A stretch of 64,000 nt of DNA, from positions 3,968,001 through 4,032,000 of the forward strand of contig OU612073.1 of assembly GCA_914767715.1 (NCBI GenBank), written 5' to 3'. The stretch is from Membranipora membranacea. Lineage: Eukaryota; Bryozoa; Gymnolaemata; Cheilostomatida; Membraniporidae. The stretch's first letter is position 1. Each line of letters opens with the position of its first letter. Position numbers and translations under genes: made by a program. This document shows positions 33,948-45,600 of the stretch, piece by piece. The notes under the pieces are model-generated. The model searched no databases. It had not been told where the DNA came from and saw only the letters and a program-made list of their open reading frames with translations.

Positions 33948-36829
33948 TTAATCCCAACAAAACCAAGCATCTCTTTTGCATGAATCGATGGCGGATAGCC
34001 TCACTTTTGGAAACCTGCTCCCGAAAGCACAGACTACACTCTTCTTTCCCCCGCCTGTAAATAGAATATGCAATGTATTATTAACAATAGTATAAATATA
34101 TTTATGAACTTATTACATCAACAAGCCTGCAAACTAGTTCAGTTTATGTTCTATCAAATTTTAGAAATCAAACCAAGGAAGCTATGTATGGTGAGATTCT
34201 GATTTTGAATGTTGCCTATAGGTAAATTGGGCTTATAATGAAAGGTCATAAATAGCCATGCAATGGTCAATTTACATTTACAACAAATTCTATCAATAGC
34301 TTACTGCGGTGCTTGATGAGTCTGAAGTCACCAATACTGCCGACGCTGATAAACTTTTTGCCATAATCATGGATTCTTTGCAGCTCAAAAATGTTATCAT
34401 CGCACATTGATACAGTTGGCAAAGGCTTATCTCGGCTTGGCTGAAAATAAAATTTATTTCATAATGTATGATTTCTGTGTTACTAGCCTTTTTTTAATCA
34501 TCACAACAATGGCTGATGAATCTAACCAAATATTGGTATTCCCAAAGTTGGTATATCACTTCTAGAATTTCAGATTGAAAGGAAGGAGAATAGAAACTCC
34601 CAGTTGTATAATTTTGAGCTGATCTATTTCTGATTGGTCAGAAGAATGGAATTCCAGGGTGAGCTGCAAAACCTTTTCCAAGGTTATTAACAAGGGAGAA
34701 CAATTGCTATGTTACGTGGTAAGGACTAAATAGCTGATAGATTAACTTACAATAAATTTTAAGGATACATAAAGGAACTACAATAATAAAATAACTTTAG
34801 AGGATCAGCAATGAGGATACTATAATGACAATAAAAATAAGTTTTCATGGGGATGACAAACTTTAATGTTTCCCTTGTATACTTTTATTTCAATTTTTAT
34901 ATCTAAATCTACAAAAAAGGGACAGCTCCTTTTTTAAGGGAAATAGGAGAAACTATTCTTGAGGCTTACCGTCGCATAAACAGTGTAACCGGATGGAGCT
35001 GCTGTCAATTGACCACGAGAGTACATTGAATATCCACCAACCCATTTTTCATTGTAAATGTGTATGATGAAGAATTGTCTGTTCTCACCGGGTAAATCGT
35101 AGACATCAAAGCTTGCAAATTCATATTCATGCTCTAAAACAAGAGGTATAAATAACAAATTGAAATTGTAAGTCAGAAGAAACTTAGCTTACCATGAAGG
35201 GTAAAGACATACTGTGAATGAAACAAAATATAGTTAGAAAGCTTTTCTCTCTGGATAATGTACTCTCTGAGACTCCTAGTGTATTATGTTATATGTCATG
35301 TGAAATTTATCTACAATTTTCTCTTGTCGGTGTTAAAAGTGGACAATATGAGGTAGGGGGATGCCCACCAGGCAGGGTGGGGTCTAGACTGGGGGTGGGG
35401 TGGGGTGGAGGCCCGGCCGCCGCAGCCCGGTGGTGATTACAAATGAAAATACATCAATTTTAGCCATATTTCGGAGAACAAATGGTTATGATATATGGGG
35501 GGATGCTGACTCTTGTAGCCTACAAGACTGTGTTAAAATGATGCTGAATTAATGACTTTTGCAGCATGAGAGGCAGGAACTAGACAAGAGTTGATAGGTC
35601 CTCATGTATCAGTTATTTTGATGTTTGCGTTGGTCTGTAGTAAATTATCGTCAGAAAATGATTTGTTTTATTTACCGTATCTCTGATTGTGAGTTCTTGT
35701 CAACAATATGAACTCTTTTGATACTTCATCAAAGGTCACAGGGTCACTCGGATGATCGTCATCCCATTTCCGCATCCGCCGATAGTTTGTTACTCTTTCT
35801 TCTGTTATTCTTAGCTGGGGGCAGGCATCAGACAGGGCTGTCAATGAACACAACAGTAATAATACAAATTATGTGACAGAGACTGTGTCAAACACTGTCT
35901 ACATTGTACTTTTTATCAGTCCGAATCCCTCCATCCCTTAGAAGGGCAGTCTTCAAGGCTCTTTGATTGTCCATCCATCAACATCATGTTAATTATTCAC
36001 AATGGCATTCATTATTACATGATTGCAGAATAGTTTAGTTTTGCCTCAACCAATTTTTCAGCAAACGTTCACAGCAACAGAAGTTGAGCTATGATTTTGC
36101 TCTGTTTTTGCCCATTGCTGTTGTTTTGCAAGAAAACCTAACAAATGGTGCATGGCGCATGCTCTGATTGCGCATGACTTTTACTCAAAAAGATACAATG
36201 TTTTAATAGTGCACCGGTTAATACGGCCTGGCGATTGAAGGTAATATGAACATCAATGGTTATAAAGCTTGAATAGAATTTAACCCCTATATCAACACTG
36301 TTGGAATTGCTGAGACCGGAAAGCTCTGAAAGTCATTTCTAGATAAAATAGTAGAGCGACAATTATGTTCACAACAAGCCATTGGTAACATTTTATTTTG
36401 CACCACCTTTTTTTGTTAGCCAATAGATTAAATGAGATTGACAGGGATTTAACAAGGAATTCCTTGTGAGATTATGACAGAGAGTATTGTTTTGTGACTC
36501 ATGGAAGTGTAGAACTAAGTAATAACGGAGCTTGGGCTTGCTTTCAATGATGTAATAAATACATCCTGGAGCTGAGCCATTTCTTGATCTCACCACCTCA
36601 ATCCAGATCCTCCAAGCATCTCAGATATAACAAGTTAAGAATGAAAAATCATGATGCTGGCATAAACAAGCCAAATGCAACTAAGATAATCAATGTTTAG
36701 TGGTAATCAAAATCTGCAACCTGTTTGGACAGTCTAAAAAGAATTATACATATACTTGCTTTATCAAAAACGTACTAGCTTACCTGTTATTGCTATATAG
36801 TATAGAAGAAATTCTCTCATAGTAGACAT
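33948..36829 (-). CDS. Predicted secreted protein of unknown family (204 residues)
   Basis: Minus-strand exons 36784-36829, 35676-35837, 34970-35133, 34305-34440 and 33948-34054 join in phase to 204 residues. Residues 1 to about 20 (MSTMREFLLYYIAITG...) look like a signal peptide cut near DACPQ. The mature part has a basic/acidic helix-like stretch (NYRRMRKWDDDHP), then beta-rich segments (FFIIHIYNEKWVGGYSMY, SGYTVYAT, KKFISVGSIGDFRLIKH) and ends SCKRDAWFCWD. Cysteines are at 21, 137, 178, 195 and 202. Each exon has GT-AG borders and no internal stop, which makes a real gene likely. I recognise no family. The beta-strand pattern could fit a trefoil- or lipocalin-like fold, but that is a guess. 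Neighbours give no functional hint. Confidence 0.7.
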
Positions 36830-39614
36830 TTTAAATAGCTCTGTTTGTGGACTGGCTGAATTGGGTTGAACCGTTAAAATGTAGCAGGTAGCTTAAATTC
36901 GAAGTATCAATTCGTTATAATAAAGGGTGATAAAAATTCATTGCCCTTTCTTGAAGAACATCATCGCATATGGTGAGTTATAAATAAGGTATGAATGAGG
37001 CTTTGATAGGAACTTTTCTTGTTTTAGTATCCTTTGTTAACGTTTGAAGTGATTAAGAACATGTTGAGGTCTGTAGCTTCTGGCAACATCAGAGAAATTT
37101 CTTTGATGTTTTCTTTGCAGTTGGCCAAGGTAATGTTTCAACAAACGGTAGTAAAACTCGAAAAGGAAATGTTTCAAGTAATTTGGTAAAAATTTGGAAT
37201 GTTTTTTATAAATGGCTTGTTTTATCATTATTTTTTTTTTCAACACTTTATTGGCATAATTTTCATTCTCAAAGAATGTTTTACAATATTAGCCATGTAA
37301 AGAAAAAAAAAACATTAATAGTTGATTGACATGGTTGATAGCAGAAAAAGTGAACTCCACTGTAATATTGATTGTATCTTTATAACCTGTCAAGAATTTA
37401 GTAATCACAGGTAAAACAGAAAAAAAACTTCATCTATATCTGATTCACATAAAGGAATTGATTGGAAGCTTAGGAGCTTGTGGCCTGACAGATGGGAGCA
37501 TTGCTGTTTTTGCCAGGATTTCATAACAAAGGGCAGGTGAGTTGTAACCATGAGCTTTATTGGGTAGACCTTGTGAAGGACACAAAAGTACATTCTGAAG
37601 ATTGAATGTTTCTCAATAACTCAAAATACTCTCAACATCTGCATACAACACGTAGTGGTGGTACCGCTGCACAACACACAAGTCATCGCAGCTAATAACC
37701 ATAAGTCATGCATTGTTTATGCTTAGTTGTAATTTCTCTCTTTATTATTATTTTCTTGCAGTTAGTAACCAACATTCAACAAATTAAATTACTGACATAG
37801 GCGTACAAAATTACAAAATTCCTATAAAGCTGTGCCTATCAGGATAAATAGATGAACAGTTTCTATCTAAATAAGTGAGTGATAAAGAAACAAGAATAGA
37901 TTGACATGTCATAGGGCTACATCAGCAGCATTTGTAGTTTAGATTAAACTCTGGTATCACATATTATTTTTTTTAACAGTTGTTTTGGTGCTCCATCTTT
38001 ATCCACGGTCATTTCACACCTGATCTCATCAAATGTTATTATTAGGGCGGCATAGCCTTTGATGTATTGTCGTGCGTCGTGTCGTGTTTTTGAACTGAAC
38101 CAGTACAAAAAAATATTGTGCATGGACAAATATAACTGCCGCCATTCCTTCGCTTTAATTCACTGCAAGTGAAAGTTTTTTTTGCTCAGAGATTAATGAC
38201 AAATTAATCCTCAAAGATTAAGCTGCTTTTCAAGACACAGTGCATCGTTAAAAGCAGTTTTTTGCTAGTAGACTTAGCCAAATGCAGGTGAATATTGTAC
38301 ATGCCCTCCCATTGGGTAATTCTCATTCCCAAAGACAAAGGGTTTGTCATCAAAGATTTTTCATTTCACAATTAATCCTCTATTTAACATCTGCCATTAC
38401 GTAAATGCTTCTTCCCACTTCCTCCTTATTCATTGTTTACCTGAATATCTTAATACTCCCACTTAGCTGTTGTTGTTGCTTCATGAAACATTTTTTTGCA
38501 TTTATGTCACATCTGCTCCAGGTACTAGGACGTGATTTCTCATTCATGTCCAGCGTATTTTATGAGTGTACTTGCGCATATTTTAGTATGTTTGCGATTG
38601 CGACATAAACTCATTTTGGTTCAATTTCGCATACATCCCAAGCCGAATAGGGTCTAATGGGACTGGTCCATCATTAATCCATAGTACAATTTCAAATTTA
38701 TATCATCAACCTTCTGTTTGTTTAGAGTGTGACAGCCAAAAGAAATATGCGTGTAAAGTCACCCCAAAAGGCTGGTGGTAGTAGAGAGGACACTCCACTG
38801 ATAGCTCTGTACTGAGAGGATCTTGCTTGAGAGTATTACACTAAACTACGCTGTTCTAGGATACCTGTAGCACAACATCATACATACATTAGTTTAAGCG
38901 CTCAAACGGCGGCGAGATGCTGGTAGAGGAATTTCATTATCAACCACTTTCAAGAAAGTGGTTGATAATGAAATGCCTCTACCAGCATCTCGGTCACCTA
39001 TATAACTCCCAGTGGATAGGAAAAATTGTCTGCCTTGGACAGTTTTTGTTAAAATAGTAGTTGAGGCTTTGTTGTGAAAATTTTCATAAAATATTTCAGG
39101 GTAGTATAAGTACACAAGGAAACTAGCCCCGAAGTGTGGTGTATTTTCATCGGTGGAATTGTTAATACTCAGACATTGGTCATTGGCTCAACCGTTATTG
39201 GAGGAAGATTGGCTCAAGGAGTTTATTTTACAAGCACCGTAAATTTTCCATATATAATTTAAGCCTTATACTACAATCATAAACATCTGAATAGTCTTTA
39301 TATGTTTATGACTAGAAATAAAATGTATACCCGGAATAATAAATCTTTGTAGAAAATATAAAAATGGAAATTTATGGTGTAATAACCATATTTATGATAT
39401 GTGAAAATAACAACCAAGCCTGAGTTAAGGTATTATTATTCATATAATAAAACCCCATGTTTTAATTAATGTGAAATAGTATAGAAAGACAGATTGGGTG
39501 GTCTGTTTAGCAAAATTTTCTAAATTTTTGATAACTAAGTATTAATTAGATTACATATATTTCCCACCACCTGCCCTATCTTGCTTTCCCAGATGTGTTC
39601 ATATCATTGCTCTG
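36830..39614. other. Gap between the unknown secreted gene and D2HGDH
   Basis: Mostly AT-rich non-coding DNA. A minus-strand open stretch at about 37962-38110 reads YIKGYAALIITFDEIRCEMT and onward, protein-like and slightly reminiscent of the C-terminal end of tartrate-resistant acid phosphatases, but no partner exons were found. The hairpin at 38914 is listed separately. Confidence 0.45.
38914..38991. repeat. 38-bp inverted repeat with a 2-base loop
   Basis: GAGATGCTGGTAGAGGAATT to CACTTTC at 38914-38951 is mirrored at 38954-38991 with a single mismatch and only AA between. It is long enough to form a stable hairpin RNA or a DNA cruciform. No homologous copy was noticed in the window. Confidence 0.9.
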
Positions 39615-42600
39615 TTAGTCATCCGGCAGATACTTGTATGGGTTCAGAATTCCATTTGGGTCAAATGTGTTTTTGAGAACTTTCATCATGGCCACCATCT
39701 CTTTGGATTTACTGTGATAAATATACTGGCTTTTCTTAAATCCTAAAATGAAATATTCAGATCATAAATTATGATTGACAGCATCTTGATTCCAAACAAT
39801 ACAAATTGTTGCAAATAAGACAGGACTCAGAATTTGGGAGTTGCTTTCTTTTTCACTTGTTTTTTCAAAAACATTGCATGATATCTGATGTAAAATTAAA
39901 AAAAGGTTTTGCTAGTCAGCTCATTAACAGTCACAATGACCAAATACCTTCCCTAACAAAAAGAGTTTCTCATTCACAATGATGAGTCTCTTAGTTGGAA
40001 AACTACAAAATTCAATTGCAATGCCACTGCAACATACATACATACATACATACATATGGCACGATTCTGAGTGTTGGCTTTTGAATCAATGAATCAAGGG
40101 CGGTTATTTTAGTCGGTACAGATAGATTTAAACCATAAACATATAAATATTTATATGTTTATGATTTAAACTCTTATATAAAGTTTCTTACCAAGTCCAT
40201 GTTCAGCACTAACACTCCCTCCATTAGCCGCTGTCCAATCATATATAAAAGGCTCAATCAGCTTAGCCACTTCCTCGCTATATACTGGAGTAGTTACATT
40301 AACATGAACATTTCCTACAAGTATAAGTTGGTATGAAAGTATGAAATGACAATTGATGAATAAATTAAAGTGTTTTTGAGTAATACATGACAATATTATG
40401 ACTGACTCCAAGATGTATTATTACTCTTTACTGAGACTGATACGTATTATCTTTTGGTATACTGTCAGATACCAACACATGCTCTTCTCTCAGTTGATAA
40501 TGTTTTTGTGTTTGAACCTTTAACAGCTGAAGAAAGTTTGTTTTAAATTATTGATGATGCATTGTGATGGGATGAAAAGATCAACAATCAATCAACAAAG
40601 AAAATTAGGAATGTGTTGTGATAGATGTAGATAATGTATATTTTCCAATAAGACATAACTGCTATTTAAAGGGCAACCAAGGTTTCGCAGCAATGAATTA
40701 ATGGGTAGCAAATAATGTGCTGGGCAGCATCAGCTTTGTGCATTACGCGATGCAAAACTCAAAGTAGTTGCTGACTCTAAGCTGGGTAACACTTCAGTTT
40801 AGGGGAGGTTCCAAGACTTTGCTGTAATAATTATAGAGCACATGCTAAATAATAACAGGAACAGGAAACTGCTATGTGGTATTCTATTTTAGCTGAGTTT
40901 GAGTACCTGATGGAAGAAATGTTTCACAAGAATTCTGGCTGAATAATCATCCGAATTATATTTTGTCTTTTTCCCCATGCAGAAGGTGCAATCTGCTATT
41001 AATCAATGGCCATCAATGAGAAGTTGTTTGAAACCTTGGTTGCCCTTTAATGCTGATGGCAGAGTAGATGGTTCCGGCGGACAAGGTAAAAGGCCACTGC
41101 TCCGATATATGTGGCAGTCAAATAAGTCCTAATGTGAGACAAGACAAAAATTTTTAAACAGTTCTGATCTTACCATCACCAAGATGACCATAGCCGACAA
41201 CTCTGATCACATCAGTACCCTTCGTTCTCGCTCGAAGCTCTTCAACAATTCTGTACCATGAGTCATAGGGCAGAGATATGTCATACTTAAAACAATACCC
41301 GTCTCCCAACAAGCCCTCCGCTACCCGCTCACGTAGTGACCACATGTGCTGTAAAATTCAACAGTCAAATTATGTGAAATGTGAGATTCTCATGACAGGC
41401 AAAATAAGCTAGGCACTGACAGGATACTTTTACAGAAATTAATTCTGATAATCAAGATAATGCATTACCATTTCAGTTCTATAGCCCGGCCCTTCAATTC
41501 TCAAAGCTGAATCTTTGAATAGAGCAACGGGGAGGGGAGAGGAAGGGGAGAGGAAGGGGAGAGGAAGGGGAGAGGAAGGGGAGAGGAAGGGGAGAGGAAG
41601 GGGAGAGGAAGGGGAGAGGAAGGGGAGAGGAAGGGGAGAGGAAGGGGAGAGGAAGGGGAGAGGAAGGGGAGAGGGAGGGGAGAGGGAGGGGAGAGAGAGG
41701 GGAGAGGAAGGGGAGAGGAGAGGGAGGGGAGAGGGAGTTCAATGAATAGAGTGTAGATCAAGTTTTGAGCTTCTATCCAAATAAAATTCTAAAGTTCCAT
41801 ACGAAGAGACAACTCAATGTTAAGAGGTCAGAAGTTGGTATAGTGTCATGACATCTTAAACTCATGAGCTTATTGATATTAAAATACATACCTTGAGCTG
41901 AGTATGATCTCTGGCTACTGTACCATCAGTGATGAGATCGGTCTCCATCAGATTCTCTAACAGTCTGTCTAGTTTCTCTTTATCATGGTCTTCGTTTGAG
42001 CCTAAATCAATCAAAGGTTAGATTTAGATTTTGGTTTTATTTTTATTTGCTTTAATATCCTGTCTGTATATGTTCAATGGTAATAGTTTAGTGACACCAC
42101 TGCTTAGTGCACCAGGATTAGGTCTATATACATCAAAAGTAATGTCAAAGTTTTATTCATACTAAAAAACTATCCTGGGTTGGTTATTTTTACAAATTAA
42201 AAGGCATTTATTGACGGTACTGATCCGATAATATATAGTGGAAGCATCACTAAATTTGAACTCCAGTCTAGGCCCAATGAACTCATTGCTCATTGCTTGA
42301 CCTGAGGATAGGTTTAATACCTTATCAAAACCTGTAGGGCCTATCTACCATACAGAATTACTAATCCCACCGAAAAACCGATAGGTTTGGAGGTGGTATT
42401 AAGGTAATGCCCATGAAGCAACTCTCATAGGGGACTTCTGACAACTTATGTGGCAGCTGAGCCCTATTTTTGCACACAATAAACACCTACAGTTTTGCCT
42501 ATCCATCCTCAATTATTGTCAAGATAACTAGATTCATACCTGATCTTCTCTTTGGGACTAGTATGAAAAACAGCAGGTGATGCTATGACATAGAAAACTT

Positions 42601-45600
42601 GCAACAGCCAGCACAGGTTTTTTGGCTTTTTCTGGCCATTTTTATTCAATCCCATAGACATAGTTTTGTCTATGTCTATGAGGTTGCATAAAAATGTTTT
42701 GTCTATGTGCAATCCTCAATCAATCATCAGTGCAACTTAATAAAGCCTAAGTGCCTGGGCAAAATGTGTAAAATCTGCTTCAATAGAAATGTTGATGGTT
42801 AAAATTTGCTCAAATAGAAATTTCTATGGCTCAAAGGCTAATATCTAAACGAACAGTCTTACCTGAGCAAATCATTTAAGCCTTAGTGCCTGGTCAAAGC
42901 TTTTAAAATCTGCTTTAATAGTAGTATCAATGGTTCAAAGCCACCTGCTTTGATAGAAATTTCCAAGGTTCAAAGGTTAATCACTAAAGCACCAGGTCAT
43001 ATCAAAGCCAGGCTGAATAGCTCAGTGTGTAGAGCCTTGTACTCACTGTATAATAAGAATGTTGTGGGTTCGAGTCTCAACAAGGTCAGATTTTTTTCCA
43101 AATGGGTGTTTTATAACTGGAGCATTTTTACCGTAATCTTCTACTGCTATTGAGTTGTTTTCTGCAAGTACCCAACATCTCAGTGGGCTATCGAAATACC
43201 TCTCTGCTTGCACTATTTTGCTACCGATATGCAAAGATTTCTGTGGTGAGAGGGCGCTAAAGCGCCCCTCCCACACCCTCCCCGCCACGCCTACGGCATG
43301 TGGATCGGGCTGCGCCCGATCATTATGCTCATCTCTAAAAAGTCAGTGAGTGAAATTTTTTAGAATATACGGCCCTGGATAAACCCATTGTTAAACTCTG
43401 TGCTCCTAGGAGTTATCTTATAAAATAATTGTCATGTAATCTGCTTTACACTTCTCCCATGTGAGTTTAAATAACAGCAGCTATTGCTATGATTTCTTAA
43501 TTATTTTCATTCATTCATGCAAACTTGTCACAGATTATACTATTATTCAATTCTCTTATAGTAGCTGCCCATGTACGGCCTGTCATAAGTTCAGATAGCG
43601 GCAATTGCAATCTCCTTATTATGTTCATTTTTTATCTAGACCAAATCGCCTGTAAAATTTGTTGTGTCGTTGTATGGGCTGCAAAAATGGGCTGCAAAAA
43701 AAGCTGTGGGTTTAATTCTCAGACATAGTTGTGTTTGTGAGATATTGTCGGATTTTAGAATTTTACACCGCTAATTCCTATTGGGTGGAAGTAAAAGTCC
43801 TACATACCTCTAGATCAGCTGTTGGAAACCTGGTCTATTTTCCAGTGCGGCCTAATAAACAATATTTTGCGGGCTGATTGTGGCCTTATGCCTAAAAAGA
43901 TATATATTACACATTAATTTCGATCCCCATCTCGCATTTTGTAATCTTGATATTCAAGTATGTAGGCACAATATATTTCAAAATAGTGGCCATTCAGCAT
44001 TAAGCATGTAGCTTCCAAAGCCATTTCTAGACATAATCATCTTAACTGTATTGGTGTTAACTCCTTTTTCAAGTGCTTTATTTTCAAAATAACCCAGAAC
44101 GGTGACCTTTGGAAATTTGAATAAAAATTTTCGTTAATATCATAGTAATTAGTTTTTTTAGCAAATCTGTCACCTTGAACAAGAAATGCAGATGAGTATC
44201 AACAAGTTTACATGTTACAAATGCTCCTGCTTTATCGCTGAAATGTTCCAGATTGCATCTAATTTTACAGGCATTCGCAAAAAACTTCCCCGTTGCGGAG
44301 GGGTGCCAGCACCCCTCTCACACCCACCCTGCCCTTTTCCATACACATGCAAAACTTCACAAGATTTTTTAAATTAAATTAGTATTTCTGTTGAGCTGAA
44401 GTTCCTTGCAACATACCACAGCTTTTACAAATAAATCTGTTTTAGTTTGTACATAGTTGTTACTCCGGTTCCGATTTTTTACCTGAAAGATATGTTGCGC
44501 CTTATTGTGTTGAGCCTGTGTAAAATGTGGAATTTTTTTAGAAAAAGGTTGCCCACCCATGCTTTAGATCAGCTGTGGGCAACCTGCGGCCTTTTTTCCA
44601 GTGCGGCCTAATGGGTAATCTTTTGCGGCCTAATTGTGGCCTTAAGCCTGTAAAATTTATTACACATTAATTGATTACTCCTTCGTTATGAGGAGAACCA
44701 AGTTTGCATAGCACTCTGTAAGCACAAGATATATCAAAATAGTGGCCATTCTGTATTATGCATGTAGCTAGGCTTCCCCAGCCACTCTCACATAATAGTA
44801 AGTATTATTTTTTTGCAAAACCGCCTTTTTGGACTTGAGAAAGACTTTTATCAAAAAGTCTTTCTGTTGCAAGTGCTCCTGCATTATGGCTGCATTATAG
44901 CTGAAATGTTCCATATTGCCTTTCATTTCACAATCATTTGCAAAAAAATTCCCCCTTGCGGGAGGTCGGGCGCTGTAAGATGAAAATTATGACAAACCGC
45001 GAAAAATATTCAAAAATCTTTTTCGCTGCGCTTCTCCATCATAACTGACCCCGTATGAAATTTTTCACAATTTAACCCCTGGGAGGGCGCAACAGCACCC
45101 TTCCCACACAAACCTGCCCATTGCAATACACATGAAACACAGGGTTACAGACTTGTACACAATCAAATCATGAGGTAAAATGGCGTCACAAAACTACAGA
45201 AGATTAGATAAAGCGGTATTTCTGCTGAGTTGATGTTTCTTGCAACATACTGCAGTTTTTTACACAAATCTCTTTTAGTTTTTTACAAAATAGGAAGTGC
45301 CAAAATTGCTGCTCCAGTTCTAATTTCATCCCTGAAAGATATGTTGCGGCCTTTTGAGTTGAGCCTGCGTGAATTGTGGCCTTTTTCAAGAAAAGGTTGC
45401 CCACCCATGCTCTAGATCAATATTGATCTATTTGCTTAAATTCGGAGTTGTTTTTCCTCCAATGGACAGGGGAGCAACTCCAAATACAGACAAATGAATC
45501 GTATATATGTTCACTCTGACCAGTGAACCATGAGTGAACTAAGCTATGATCTGTCCAACTGAGCCGAATAGTTTTGCTCCTTTTCGGTGGTCTCTGATCT

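Noticed and set aside
33948-34054. Urotensin- or somatostatin-like hormone at the end of the unknown secreted protein
   Set aside because: The core residues of those hormones (Phe-Trp-Lys between the Cys) are absent and no amidation or clean cleavage site frames the peptide.
37037-37246. Basic 69-codon minus-strand frame
   Set aside because: No splice partners, AT-driven Lys/Leu composition, and it lies just upstream of another gene's start.
41494-41761. Pro/Leu/Ser-rich and Gly/Arg/Glu-rich open frames
   Set aside because: Products of the GGGGAGAGGAA minisatellite inside a D2HGDH intron; no start context or splice logic.
43011-43089. Functional tRNA with CAC anticodon
   Set aside because: Acceptor and T stems pair poorly; it fits a tRNA-derived repeat better.
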